Shown in pieces: positions 1 to 9,988 of a stretch of DNA of 64,000 nt (position 1 is the first letter of the stretch; each line of letters begins with the position of its first letter). A program made the translations under genes and the position numbers. This stretch comes from Oceanitalea sp047302425 (GTDB lineage Bacteria > Actinomycetota > Actinomycetes > Actinomycetales > Actinomycetaceae), in the NCBI RefSeq assembly GCF_047302425.1, contig NZ_CP154855.1, positions 124,001 through 188,000 on the forward strand, given 5' to 3'. The notes beneath the pieces were generated by a model. It made no database searches, was not told the origin of the DNA, and was given only the letters and a program-made list of their open reading frames with translations.

Positions 1-2
1 CC

Positions 3-1721
3 GGCATCACGCAGAACCCCGCGAAGTGGGACCCGGTGGGCAACCCCGAGAACGCCGAGCGACGCCGCAACACCGTGCTCGGCCGCATGCTCGCCGAGGG
101 GTTCATCTCCCAGGCCGAGTACGACGAGGCCGTGGCGGTCCCCGTGCCGGACATGCTCAACGTCCAGGACACCCCCCGCGGCTGCGCCGTCGCCGGCAAC
201 GCCGCGTACTTCTGCCAGTACGTCGTCAACGAGATCCTCAACAACGAGGCCTACGGCGAGACCGTCGAGGACCGCCGTCAGCTGCTCAACCGCGGCGGCC
301 TGGAGATCCACACGACGCTCGACCCCGCCAAGCAGGAGGCGGCCTTCGCGGCCGTCACCGGCTCGGTCCCGGTGGACGACCCGTCCGGTATTTCCATGGC
401 GCTGTCCTCGATCGAGCCGGGCACCGGCCGGATCTACGCGATGGCGCAGAACACCCGCTACGGCGTCGCCAACGAGGCGGACCCGCGAGCCACCCAGGTC
501 AACTACAACGTCGGCCAGTCGCACGGCGGCGGCACAGGCTTCCAGTCCGGCTCGACCTTCAAGGTCTTCACCCTCGTCCAGTGGCTCAAGGACGGCCACT
601 CCCTCATGGACCGGGTGAACTCGGCCAACCGCGTCTTCCCGCGCGACACGTGGACGATCTCCTGCGACGACCCGGAGAACCCCGCGTTCCGTCCGCCGGG
701 CAACTACGAGCCCAAGAACCTCGAGGGCTTCGGCGGCGGCGTCGAGACGGTCCTCGAGGCGACCCGAACGTCGATCAACACCTCGTTCGTCGTCATGGCC
801 CAGCAGATGGACCTGTGCGACATCACCGACACCGCCGCGGACATGGGCGTGCGCACCGGGTCCGGGGCGCCCCTGCAGAGCAACCCGGCGATGGTGCTCG
901 GCTCCAACACCGTGACCCCCCTGTCGATGGCCAACTCCTACGCGACCCTCGCGGCCGGCGGCGTCTACTGCGAGCCGGTCGCCATCACGCGGATGGTCGA
1001 CCGCAACGGCGAGGAGATCGCCGTCCCGCCCTCGGACTGCCAGCGGGTGCTCGAGGAGGACGTCGTCAACGGCGTCAACCACGCTCTCCAGGCGGTCATG
1101 GGCCCCGAGTGGGACTCCACCGGCTCTCCCGCGCGCATCCCCCCGCGCCCCAGCGCGGGCAAGACGGGGACGGCGAACGACGACATGCACGCCTGGTTCA
1201 TCGGCTTCGTCCCGCAGATGTCCACGGCCGTGTGGATGGGGCACGCCAACGCCGACGAGACGATGGGTGACGAGGTCATCAACGGCGTGTGGCGCAACCG
1301 CGTCTACGGCGGCCTCATCGCCGCACCGACGTGGAAGGCCTACATGCTGCCGGCCACCGAGGGCATGCCGATCGAGGAGTTCGCCTCCGCGAACAGCACC
1401 GTGGTCCGCGGCGAGTTCCTGCAGGTGCCGAGCATCGGCGGGCAGACCGTCGAGCAGGCCACCGCCACCCTCGAGGCCGCCGGCTTCAACGTGGCCATGG
1501 GCTACCCGGTGGACTCCGGCTGGCCGCAGGGCCTGGCCGTGGCGACCGTCCCCGAGGCGGGCAGCAGCGCCCGGCGTGGGGAGACGGTGACCATCTACAC
1601 GAGCGGCGGACGTGACGTCGCCTCGCGGTCCGACGGCGAGCAGGGCGAGGAGAGCGCCGACGCCGGCGACGCTGACGGCGGCAACGACAACGGCGGCGCC
1701 GACGGCGGGGACGACGACTGA
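3..1721 (+). CDS. Class A penicillin-binding protein with PASTA domain (5' end missing)
   Basis: This bifunctional cell-wall synthase would polymerise and cross-link peptidoglycan outside the membrane. The reading frame is open from the first bases of the window, so the glycosyltransferase half and the membrane anchor lie upstream. The visible part opens with the linker segment NPENAERRRNTVL, typical of PBP1a-type enzymes. The transpeptidase domain follows, with the nucleophile motif STFK (serine codon at 552), an S-I-N motif at 771 and KTGT at 1161. A single PASTA domain starting near VPSIGGQTVEQA fits binding of muropeptides or beta-lactams. The C-terminus is an acidic Gly/Asp-rich tail. 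The next gene starts 2 nt after the stop, so the two are probably co-transcribed. The domain architecture is that of actinobacterial PonA-type proteins. Confidence 0.93.
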   Translation, partial: GITQNPAKWDPVGNPENAERRRNTVLGRMLAEGFISQAEYDEAVAVPVPDMLNVQDTPRGCAVAGNAAYFCQYVVNEILNNEAYGETVEDRRQLLNRGGLEIHTTLDPAKQEAAFAAVTGSVPVDDPSGISMALSSIEPGTGRIYAMAQNTRYGVANEADPRATQVNYNVGQSHGGGTGFQSGSTFKVFTLVQWLKDGHSLMDRVNSANRVFPRDTWTISCDDPENPAFRPPGNYEPKNLEGFGGGVETVLEATRTSINTSFVVMAQQMDLCDITDTAADMGVRTGSGAPLQSNPAMVLGSNTVTPLSMANSYATLAAGGVYCEPVAITRMVDRNGEEIAVPPSDCQRVLEEDVVNGVNHALQAVMGPEWDSTGSPARIPPRPSAGKTGTANDDMHAWFIGFVPQMSTAVWMGHANADETMGDEVINGVWRNRVYGGLIAAPTWKAYMLPATEGMPIEEFASANSTVVRGEFLQVPSIGGQTVEQATATLEAAGFNVAMGYPVDSGWPQGLAVATVPEAGSSARRGETVTIYTSGGRDVASRSDGEQGEESADAGDADGGNDNGGADGGDDD

Positions 1722-1723
1722 CC

Positions 1724-2635
1724 GTGCTCGGGCGACTGGCGGGGGCTGCCGCGCTGTCCGCCGTCGGCGGCCTCGCCTGGGCCGTGACGGAGACGCGCCT
1801 GTTCACGGTGCGCACCCACGTGGTGCCGGTGCTCGCGCCGGGCAGCCGGCCGCTGCGGGTGCTGCACGTCTCTGACCTCCACCTCACCCCCGCGCAGCGG
1901 CTCAAGCGCGAGTGGGTGCGCCGGCTGGCCGAGCTGGAGCCGGACCTCGTCGTCTCCACCGGTGACAACCTCGCCCACCTCGAGGCGGTCCCGGCCGTGG
2001 AGCAGGCGCTGGGCGAGCTGCTCCAGGTGCCTGGCGTGTTCGTCCTGGGCTCCAACGACTTCTACGCCCCGCAGCCGAAGAACCCGGCGCGCTACCTCCT
2101 GCCGTCCTCCCGGCGGAGCGAGGCCAGTGAGAAGCCGCAGACGCTGCCCACGGACGAGCTCGTCGACGTCCTGTCCTCCGGCGGCTGGCTCGACCTCACC
2201 AACACCCGCGGCGCCCTCGAGGTGGCCGGGCAGCGGCTGTCCTTCGTCGGCGTCGACGACCCGCACCTCGAGCGGGACCGCTTCCCCGCCCCGGGCGGGG
2301 AGCGCGGCAGCCTGCACGTGGGTGTCTCCCACGCCCCGTACACGCGCGTGCTGGACCAGATGGTCGACGACGGCGCCGACGTGATCCTCGCCGGCCACAC
2401 CCATGGGGGCCAGCTCCGGGTACCCGGTTACGGCGCGCTCGTGACGAACTGCGACCTCGACCGGGAGCGGGCCAGTGGCCTGCACGGGTGGCCCGGTCCG
2501 CGGCCCGACCGGCCCGGCGGGCAGGCGTCCGCGTGGCTCAACGTCTCCGCCGGGATGGGCACCTCCCCCTACACGCCGGTGCGCTTCGCCTGCCGGCCGG
2601 AGGTCAGCCTGCTCCAGCTCGTGGCCGCCGAGTAG
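1724..2635 (+). CDS. Membrane-associated metallophosphoesterase
   Basis: This is a calcineurin-like phosphoesterase of the YkuE/YaeI type, 303 residues with a GTG start. The N-terminus (LAGAAALSAVGGLAWAVTET) is a hydrophobic anchor. The metal-binding motifs appear in order: SDLHL near residue 47, STGDN near 78, GSND near 108 in place of the usual GNHD, and AGHTHGGQ near 225. Family members hydrolyse phosphoesters of lipids or UDP-sugars at the membrane, but the substrate cannot be read from the sequence. It follows the penicillin-binding protein with 2 nt between them, an arrangement common in Actinobacteria that suggests an envelope role. The start is fixed by this tight junction. Confidence 0.88.
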   Translation: MLGRLAGAAALSAVGGLAWAVTETRLFTVRTHVVPVLAPGSRPLRVLHVSDLHLTPAQRLKREWVRRLAELEPDLVVSTGDNLAHLEAVPAVEQALGELLQVPGVFVLGSNDFYAPQPKNPARYLLPSSRRSEASEKPQTLPTDELVDVLSSGGWLDLTNTRGALEVAGQRLSFVGVDDPHLERDRFPAPGGERGSLHVGVSHAPYTRVLDQMVDDGADVILAGHTHGGQLRVPGYGALVTNCDLDRERASGLHGWPGPRPDRPGGQASAWLNVSAGMGTSPYTPVRFACRPEVSLLQLVAAE

Positions 2636-2707
2636 CGACTTCGCTCACACGCGGGGGTGCCAGTTTCACTCCCGGGCAGGTGCTCCGCTATCCTGAACTG
2701 GCTTTAC

Positions 2708-2781
2708 CGGGGTGTGGCGCAGCTTGGTAGCGCGCCTCGTTCGGGACGAGGAGGTCGTGGGTTCAAATCCCGCCACCCCGA
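2708..2781 (+). tRNA. tRNA-Pro (CGG)
   Basis: A 74-nt cloverleaf with acceptor stem CGGGGTG/CACCCCG, a D-arm containing GCAGCTTGGTAGCGC, the anticodon loop TTCGGGA giving anticodon CGG, and the T-loop GTTCAAATC. CCA is not encoded. A -10-like TATCCT at 2689-2694 lies upstream. Confidence 0.97.
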
Positions 2782-2790
2782 CCGGTAGAG

Positions 2791-2816
2791 GGCCCGGAAC
2801 CGCAAGGTTCCGGGCC
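2791..2816 (+). terminator. Hairpin terminator after tRNA-Pro
   Basis: A perfect 11-bp stem (GGCCCGGAACC / GGTTCCGGGCC) with a GCAA tetraloop, 9 nt past the tRNA. There is no long T tract, as is usual in high-GC genomes. It may also stop the convergent DUF3152 transcript. Confidence 0.8.
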
Positions 2817-2837
2817 TTCGTCGTCCTGCGGCCAGGC

Positions 2838-3599
2838 TCAGCCGGCGATCCAGCCGTTGGGGCGGCACCCGTCCAGATGCAGGGTCTGCTGCAGCATGAC
2901 CGGCGCCGGCTGCCCGGGGGCGGGGCAGGTGGCGTGGCCGTGGCCGAGCACGTGGCCGACCTCGTGGTTGACGAGGTAGTGGCGGTACTCCGCCACCGTG
3001 CCGCCCGCCGCGAGGAAGGGCTCGGCGCCCTGCGCCCAGCGCAGCGCGTTGAGGACGGCGAAGCCCTCCCGTCCGCAGGAGACGGCGCCACGGGTGGGCA
3101 CCGGGGCGCACAGCCGGTCGGTGGTGGCGGGGGACGCGAGCGTGACGTCGACGTCCGCCTCGCCGTCGGTGCGCGCGAAGACGACCGAGCCGTCGTGCCC
3201 CCAGCCGCGGGGGTCGTTGAGCGTGTCCATCACCTGGCGGGCGAACTCGCGCCCGTCGACGCCCAGGCCGGTCTCGACCTCCACCCGCACCGTGACGACC
3301 CGCTCCGCCTCGTGGGGAGCGGGGTCGGTGCCGGTGACGGTGCGCAGGCGCCCGCCGGCGTCGGGGGGCACGTCTGTGCGCCACAGCCCGCCCTGCTCGG
3401 TGAGGAAGGTGAGCGTGGGCGCCTTGGCGGGCGGCTCCCAGTCGACGTCCGGCGCAGCACTGCCGCCGAGGACCTCGGGAGCCACCCACGGGTCGCCCAC
3501 CTCGCCGGTGGGCACGGGCTCCGGCTCAGGTGAGGCGGCGGGGCTCAGCACGGTCGCGAGCGCCACGAGCGCGGTCGCGACCCCGGACGCGCGTCTCAT
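2838..3599 (-). CDS. Secreted DUF3152 metalloprotease-like protein
   Basis: A 253-residue exported protein of the actinobacterial DUF3152 family. It starts with a short signal peptide (MRRASGVATALVALATVLSP) followed by a Pro/Glu-rich linker. The C-terminal domain carries HEVGHVLGHGH, a zincin-like HExxHxxGH motif, near residue 215, and several cysteines (DRLC, VSCG, ATC, DGC) that may form disulfides. The family is presumed to be an extracellular metallopeptidase, but I know of no assigned substrate. GAGGTGAG precedes the ATG. It lies between tRNA-Pro and thioredoxin and appears monocistronic. Confidence 0.85.
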   Translation of the reverse strand: MRRASGVATALVALATVLSPAASPEPEPVPTGEVGDPWVAPEVLGGSAAPDVDWEPPAKAPTLTFLTEQGGLWRTDVPPDAGGRLRTVTGTDPAPHEAERVVTVRVEVETGLGVDGREFARQVMDTLNDPRGWGHDGSVVFARTDGEADVDVTLASPATTDRLCAPVPTRGAVSCGREGFAVLNALRWAQGAEPFLAAGGTVAEYRHYLVNHEVGHVLGHGHATCPAPGQPAPVMLQQTLHLDGCRPNGWIAG

Positions 3600-3680
3600 C
3601 TCACCTCACTCGGGCGGCGGCGTCCCCGCCTCGCGCGGCCCCGTGGGCCGCTGCGACGCGGCGGACGTCGCCGGGGTGTC

Positions 3681-4055
3681 TCAGGCCTGCTCGGCCGCCT
3701 GGGCCTCGGCCACCTTCGCGCGGACGTCCTCCATGTCCAGGCCCTTGACCTGGTCGATGAGCTGCTCGAGCTGCGGGCCGGGCAGGGCGCCGGCCTGGGA
3801 GAAGACGAGCACGCCCTCACGGAAGGCCATGAGCGTGGGGATGGCGGTGATGCCGGCCTCGGCGGCGAGCTGCTGCTCCGCCTCGGTGTCGACCTTGGCG
3901 AAGACGATGTCCTCGTGCTTCTCGGAGGCCTTCTCGTAGACCGGTGCGAACTGCTTGCACGGACCGCACCAGTCGGCCCAGAAGTCGACGAGGACGATGT
4001 CGTTGTCGGTGATCGTCTGCTCGAGCGTGCTCGCGGTCACGTCGGTGGTTGCCAT
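3681..4055 (-). CDS. trxA: Thioredoxin
   Basis: A cytosolic thioredoxin of 124 residues that reduces protein disulfides with electrons from thioredoxin reductase. The active site WCGPC lies near residue 31 in the context VDFWADWCGPCK, and the cis-proline motif is AIPTL. The C-terminus is about 15 residues longer than in the minimal fold, ending in an Ala/Glu helix. I chose the ATG at 4055 because AGGAG sits 5 nt upstream; a GTG two codons earlier is possible. No thioredoxin reductase gene lies nearby. Confidence 0.93.
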   Translation of the reverse strand: MATTDVTASTLEQTITDNDIVLVDFWADWCGPCKQFAPVYEKASEKHEDIVFAKVDTEAEQQLAAEAGITAIPTLMAFREGVLVFSQAGALPGPQLEQLIDQVKGLDMEDVRAKVAEAQAAEQA

Positions 4056-4151
4056 GCTCACTCCTGTGGAATCGGGGGCTGTCTGCGGGTCAACACGTGG
4101 CGCCGAGAACTATTCCGTCCCGCCGCCCGCGCGCGTGCCTACGCTGGGCGT

Positions 4152-5993
4152 ATGTCGAGGTTGTCACGCTCCCGCGGCCCGCGCACGCGCGGCGCGCGCA
4201 GCACCGGCTGGCCGCCTCCCGTGTGGGAGCAGCGCTTCCGGGCACCGGAGGTCGAGGTCCCCGAGTGGGCGCGCGACGCGCCCGACCGTGCCTGCGTCGT
4301 CGCGACCGTCGACGGGCGCCCGCAGGTGCACTCGTGGGAGGCGCGCACCGGCCGCCTCGTGGCCGCGACCGACCGACCAGCCGGGACGACGGACGCGACG
4401 ATCGACCCCGCCGGCCGGTGGCTGTGGTGGTTCGACGACACCGACGGCGACGAGTGGGGCACCTGGCGGCGCCAGCCCTTCGGCTCCCCACCCGGCCGGG
4501 CGGAGACCCCGCTGCCCCTGCGGCCGGGGTACCAGGCCGGCCTGCACCTCGCGCGGGACGGGACCGGCGTCGTCGGCCGCACCGACCCCGACGCCGGGAC
4601 GACCATCCACCAGGTCTTCCTCGACTCGCCCACCGCGGCGCCCGTCCTCCTCTACGCGGGGGAGCACGACGCCGAGGCGGCGGCGCTGAGCGACGACGGC
4701 AACCTCCTCGCCGTCGGGCACGCGGAGGGCGGCGACCCGCGCCACCCGGGCCTGCGCGTGCTGTCGGCGGACACGGGCGCCACGGTGGCCGCGCTCGACG
4801 ACGGACCCGGGCGCGGCCTGTGGGCGCTGGACTTCCCGCCGCTCCCCGGTGACTCCCGCCTCCTCGTCCTCCACGAGCGCACGGGCACGCCGCGGGCGGC
4901 GGTGTGGGACGTCCTCAGCGGTGCGTGGCGCGAGCTCGCCCTCGACGTCGACGGCGAGGTCGCCGACGCCACGTGGTACCCCTCCGGGGACGCCGTGCTG
5001 CTCGCCGTCGACCACCGTGCCCGCACCCGCCTGCACCGCCACGACCTGCGCACCGGCCGCAGCACCCTCGTCGGTCCCGCAGACGGGACGGTCGACGGCG
5101 CGACGGCCCGCCCTGACGGCGAGGTCTGGTACTCGTGGTCCTCGGCCGCCGAGCCGCCTAGCGTGCGCACGACGGCGACCGGCCGGGTGCTCCTCGCCCC
5201 GGTGGGGCCGCGTCCGCGTGCCTCCGTCGGAGTGCGCGACGTCGACGTGCCCGGCCCCGGCGGGAGCGTGCACGCGCTGCTGCGGGTGCCGGCGACGGGG
5301 ACGGCACCGCACCCGGTCGTCGTCGACGTCCACGGCGGGCCGGCCGACCACCGCACCGACTCCTTCTCCCCCACCCTCGCCGCCTGGGTGGACCAGGGTT
5401 TCGCCGTCCTCAGCGTGAACTTCCGCGGCTCCACCGGCTACGGCACCCGGTGGCGCGACGCGATCGAGGGCGACGTGGGCCGGGCCGAGCTGGCGGACAT
5501 CGCCGCCGTCCACGACCACCTCGTGGCCGAGGGGACGCTCGACCCGCGGCGCTCGGTGCTCGCCGGTGCGTCCTGGGGCGGCTACCTCACCCTCCTCGGG
5601 CTCGGCACCCAGCCGGAGCGGTGGGCGCTGGGGCTGGCGGACGTCCCCGTGGCGGACTACGTCGCCGCCTACGAGGACGAGCTGTCCACCCTCCAGGCCC
5701 TCGACCGTGCCCTCCTCGGCGGCTCACCGCAGGAGGCGCCCGAGGCCTGGGCCGCCGCCAGTCCGATCACCTACGTCGACCACGTCCGGGCGCCGGTGCT
5801 GCTGCTGGCCGGGCTCAATGATCCTCGCTGCCCGCTGCGCCAGGTGCAGCGCTACGCGGACGCGCTGCGGGAGCGGGGCGGGGTCGTCGAGCTCTACCAG
5901 TACGGCGGCGGGCACGGCTCGCTCGTCGTGGACGAGCGGCTGACCCAGATGCGCCTGCAGCTCGACTTCGTCAGCCGCCACCTCTCCCCCTGA
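4152..5993 (+). CDS. S9 family prolyl oligopeptidase-like serine peptidase
   Basis: A 613-residue cytosolic serine peptidase or acylaminoacyl-peptidase of the S9 family. The N-terminal two thirds form a beta-propeller with recurrent WxxxxGxxxxL segments. The C-terminal third is an alpha/beta hydrolase. The likely catalytic triad is Ser474 in GASWGGY, Asp557 in LNDPR and His588 in GGGHGS, and an HGGPADHR oxyanion segment precedes it. The reading frame extends further upstream, but the ATG at 4152 gives the normal length and avoids the thioredoxin gene. It diverges from trxA and converges on asd. The natural substrate cannot be told; short peptides are usual for the family. Confidence 0.9.
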   Translation: MSRLSRSRGPRTRGARSTGWPPPVWEQRFRAPEVEVPEWARDAPDRACVVATVDGRPQVHSWEARTGRLVAATDRPAGTTDATIDPAGRWLWWFDDTDGDEWGTWRRQPFGSPPGRAETPLPLRPGYQAGLHLARDGTGVVGRTDPDAGTTIHQVFLDSPTAAPVLLYAGEHDAEAAALSDDGNLLAVGHAEGGDPRHPGLRVLSADTGATVAALDDGPGRGLWALDFPPLPGDSRLLVLHERTGTPRAAVWDVLSGAWRELALDVDGEVADATWYPSGDAVLLAVDHRARTRLHRHDLRTGRSTLVGPADGTVDGATARPDGEVWYSWSSAAEPPSVRTTATGRVLLAPVGPRPRASVGVRDVDVPGPGGSVHALLRVPATGTAPHPVVVDVHGGPADHRTDSFSPTLAAWVDQGFAVLSVNFRGSTGYGTRWRDAIEGDVGRAELADIAAVHDHLVAEGTLDPRRSVLAGASWGGYLTLLGLGTQPERWALGLADVPVADYVAAYEDELSTLQALDRALLGGSPQEAPEAWAAASPITYVDHVRAPVLLLAGLNDPRCPLRQVQRYADALRERGGVVELYQYGGGHGSLVVDERLTQMRLQLDFVSRHLSP

Positions 5994-5996
5994 ACC

Positions 5997-6068
5997 GCCG
6001 AGTACGCACGAACGGTCACCAGCGGGCGCCTGCCGGCGCCGCGCGGTGACCGTCTGTGCGTACTCGGC
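5997..6068. terminator. Long imperfect palindrome between convergent genes
   Basis: Arms of 24 nt (5997-6020 and 6045-6068) pair with two mismatches. Inside them is a second stem, GGCGCC-TGCC-GGCGCC, at 6025-6040. It starts 3 nt past the S9 peptidase stop and ends 24 nt before the asd stop, so it probably ends transcription in both directions. The arm begins GCCGAGTACGCAC, which resembles the 18-nt repeats elsewhere in this window. Confidence 0.7.
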
Positions 6069-6092
6069 GGAGGGGGTGGGGCGAGCCGGGGC

Positions 6093-7162
6093 TCAGGCCT
6101 TTGCGAGGATCTTCTCCGCCAGGAGCTCGGCGATCTGGATGGTGTTGAGCGCCGCCCCCTTGCGCAGGTTGTCCCCGACGACGAACAGGGCCAGCCCGCG
6201 ACCGCCGTCGACGCTCTGGTCCTGCCGGATGCGGCCGACGAAGGTCGCGTCCTTGCCGGTCGCCTCCAGGGGCGTGGGGACGTCGGCGAGCTCGACGCCC
6301 GGGGCGTCCGCGAGCAGCTCGCGGGCCCGCTCCGCGGAGATCGGGCGCTCGAACTCGGCGTTGATCGACAGCGAGTGGCCGGAGAAGACCGGCACGCGCA
6401 CGCAGGTGCCGGAGACGGCGAGCTCGGGCAGGTCGAGGATCTTGCGCGACTCGTTGCGGAGCTTCTGCTCCTCGTCGGTCTCCTCGCTGCCGTCGTCGAC
6501 GATGCTGCCGGCGAGGGCGACGACGTCGAAGGCGATCGGGGCGACGTAGGTCTGCGGCTCGGGCAGGGTGAGGGCCGAGCCGTCCTGGGCGAGCGCCGTC
6601 GTGTCCTGCTCGACGGCGGCCCGCACCTGCGTGTCGAGCTCACGCACCCCGGCGACGCCGGAGCCGGAGACGGCCTGGTAGGTGGACACGACGAGCCGCT
6701 TGAGGCCGGCCTCCTCGTGGAGCACCTTGAGCGTGGGCATCGCGGCCATCGTCGTGCAGTTGGGGTTGGCGACGATCCCGGTGGGGATGCTCTCCAGGGC
6801 GTGGGGGTTGACCTCGGAGACGACGAGCGGCACGTTCGGGTCCTTGCGGTACGCCGAGGAGTTGTCGACGACGAGCGCGCCCGCCTCGACGAAGCGCGGC
6901 GCGTGCTCCTTGGACGTGGCCCCGCCGGCGGAGAACACGGCGATGTCGATGCCGCTGAGGTCCGCCGTCGCGACGTCCTCGACGACGACGTCCTGCCCCT
7001 TCCAGGGCAGCGTCCTGCCCGCCGAGCGGGCCGAGGCGAAGTAGCGGATCGTGGCGACCGGGAAGTTTCGCTCCTCGAGGATGGCGCGCATGACGGCCCC
7101 CACCTGCCCGGTGGCCCCAACGACCGCCAGCGTGACGCCGGCACGGTCTGCTGCGTGGGTGC

Positions 7163-7166
<4 letters not shown>
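6093..7166 (-). CDS. asd: Aspartate-semialdehyde dehydrogenase
   Basis: This enzyme reduces beta-aspartyl phosphate to aspartate semialdehyde with NADPH. It is the second step toward lysine (and diaminopimelate for the cell wall), threonine and methionine. It has 357 residues. The N-terminal nucleotide-binding motif is VGATGQVG, the catalytic cysteine lies in NPNCTT near residue 140, and a substrate-binding region containing RIRQDQS follows. The ATG overlaps the lysC stop by 4 nt, so the two are translationally coupled. The order lysC-asd is standard in Actinobacteria. Confidence 0.97.
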
Positions 7167-8437
<1,271 letters not shown>

Positions 8438-8505
8438 GGGAGGGCTCCGCTGGTTGGGTACAGGTGGAGCCGGCCGGGAGGGGCGCGGCCCCGAGAACGC
8501 AGCAC

Positions 8506-8533
8506 AGTCTAGGTCGATCTCAGATCTCGGTCA
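8506..8533 (-). promoter_or_regulatory. Possible lysC promoter
   Basis: Reading on the minus strand, TGACCG (8528-8533) and TAGACT (8506-8511) are separated by 16 nt, about 70 nt before the lysC start. The match to -35/-10 consensus is moderate, and no other gene competes for it. Confidence 0.35.
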
Positions 8534-8570
8534 CCTAAGTGTCCGCCGACTGGAAAGGCTGTGCCAAGCC

Positions 8571-9347
8571 TCACCCGCTGAGCACGTCCCAGCCCAGGCG
8601 GGCGATGAGCGCGAGGACGACGACGAGGAAGACGACGCGCACGAAGCCGCTGCCCTTGGCCACGGCCATCCGGGCCCCGAGGTAGCCGCCGGTGAGGTTG
8701 GCCGCGCCGAGCGCGAGGCCCAGCCCCCACAGGACGGCGCCGTGGGGGACGAAGAACATGAGTGCGCCGGCGTTGGTCGCGAAGTTGACGATCTTCGCCA
8801 GCGCCGAGGCGGGGAGGAAGGCGTAGCCGAGGACGGAGACGAGGCTGATGACGAGGAACGTGCCGGTGCCGGGGCCGAGCAGCCCGTCGTAGGCGCCGAT
8901 GACCAGGCCGACGCCGGCCGCGGCCAGGTGGTGGCCCCGCCCGCTCCACCGCAGGTCGGTCTGTGCGCCGATCTTGGGCCGGGCGATGGTCCAGGCGGCC
9001 ACCCCGAGGAGGACGACGAGGATGATCGGGGTGAAGAGCTCGGCGGGGATCTGCGCGGCCAGCACCGCGCCACCGAAGGCCCCGGCGAGCGCGGCGAGCG
9101 CCATCGGCGCCGCCGTGCGCAGGTCCGGGCCCACCCGCCGGTAGTAGGTGAGGGCGCTGACCGAGGTGCCCATGATCGAACCGACCTTGTTGGTCGCCAG
9201 CGCCTGCACCGGGGTGATGCCCGGTACGAGGAGCAGCGCCGGCAGCTGGATCAGCCCGCCACCGCCGACGACGGCGTCGACCCAGCCGGCCGTGAAGCCG
9301 GCCAGCAGCAGGAGGACGAGTCCGAGGACGTCCAGCTCGAGAGGCAC
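8571..9347 (-). CDS. TauE/SafE family (TSUP) membrane exporter
   Basis: An integral membrane protein of 258 residues with about eight hydrophobic segments. It belongs to the sulfite exporter TauE/SafE group, thought to move sulfur-containing or organic anions. Diagnostic features are the two inverted halves, each with a glycine-rich re-entrant motif: VDAVVGGGGLIQLP near residue 23 and GAYDGLLGPGTGTF near 150. The GTG at 9347 was chosen because it directly precedes the first membrane helix (LGLVLLLLAGFTAGW); the frame is open further upstream but the extension is Arg-rich and unlike the family. One copy of the 18-nt intergenic repeat lies just upstream. Substrate unknown. Confidence 0.85.
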   Translation of the reverse strand: MPLELDVLGLVLLLLAGFTAGWVDAVVGGGGLIQLPALLLVPGITPVQALATNKVGSIMGTSVSALTYYRRVGPDLRTAAPMALAALAGAFGGAVLAAQIPAELFTPIILVVLLGVAAWTIARPKIGAQTDLRWSGRGHHLAAAGVGLVIGAYDGLLGPGTGTFLVISLVSVLGYAFLPASALAKIVNFATNAGALMFFVPHGAVLWGLGLALGAANLTGGYLGARMAVAKGSGFVRVVFLVVVLALIARLGWDVLSG

Positions 9348-9362
9348 CCGCCCATCCTGCCG

Positions 9363-9380
9363 CCAAGTGCACTCTCGGCG
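9363..9380 (-). repeat. 18-nt intergenic repeat (single copy)
   Basis: On the minus strand this reads CGCCGAGAGTGCACTTGG, almost identical to the third unit of the array at 19899-19952. It sits between the DUF5063 stop and the TauE/SafE start. Confidence 0.75.
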
Positions 9381-9397
9381 GTAAGCAGGGGGTGCGG

Positions 9398-9988
9398 CTA
9401 GCTGCCGTCGCCGTGGAGGGCGTCGAACTCGGCGTCGGCGGCGACGTCCGCGGGGACGTCGAGGCGGACGTGGGAGAGCACCGAGAGCAGCGCCCGCAGC
9501 GCAGCGGCGGCCCGGTCGCCCCAGTTGGACAGGTAGGAGAACTGCCACCACCACAGGGCCTCGATGACGTTGCCGGCGCGGTGGTGGATGAGCCCCCGAC
9601 GCAACGCGAGCGCCACCTCGGCAATGTCGGCGGAGAGCATGCCGGTGACCGAGGCGTTGTCGACGAGCGGGTCGGGCACCTCGCGGTACTCGTCGAGCCC
9701 GTCGAAGACGTTCGCCAGACCGAGCCGCAGCGGGTCGGCGTCCGGCTCCGCGCCGTCGTCGGGCTCGAAGCGCTGGGGCGGGACGACGTCGGTGACGGCC
9801 CCCAGGCGTGCCCCGGCGGCGCTGAGGTCCGCGAGGGCGAGGAGGAGCAGGGAGATCGCGAGGTCCGGGTGCGCGCCGGCGGCGACCTGCGTGACGGTCT
9901 CGAGGAAGCGCTCGGACTCGGCGGCCATCGCCCCGGCGAGCGCGTGGAGGTCGGCGACCTCCGCCGTCTGGTCGGCGTTCTCAGGCAT
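9398..9988 (-). CDS. DUF5063 domain protein
   Basis: A 196-residue soluble, mostly helical protein of the actinobacterial DUF5063 family, which is commonly found immediately after recR. It has a Trp-rich stretch, EALWWWQFSYLSNWGDRA, near residue 145, and an acidic central loop. Its ATG overlaps the recR stop by 8 nt, so translational coupling is likely. No catalytic motif or membrane segment is visible. A DNA-repair role is suggested only by the neighbour. Confidence 0.8.
   Translation of the reverse strand: MPENADQTAEVADLHALAGAMAAESERFLETVTQVAAGAHPDLAISLLLLALADLSAAGARLGAVTDVVPPQRFEPDDGAEPDADPLRLGLANVFDGLDEYREVPDPLVDNASVTGMLSADIAEVALALRRGLIHHRAGNVIEALWWWQFSYLSNWGDRAAAALRALLSVLSHVRLDVPADVAADAEFDALHGDGS

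Noticed and set aside
3915..4151. Longer N-terminus for the S9 peptidase
   Set aside because: The frame is open upstream but runs antisense through the thioredoxin gene; the ATG at 4152 gives the usual length.
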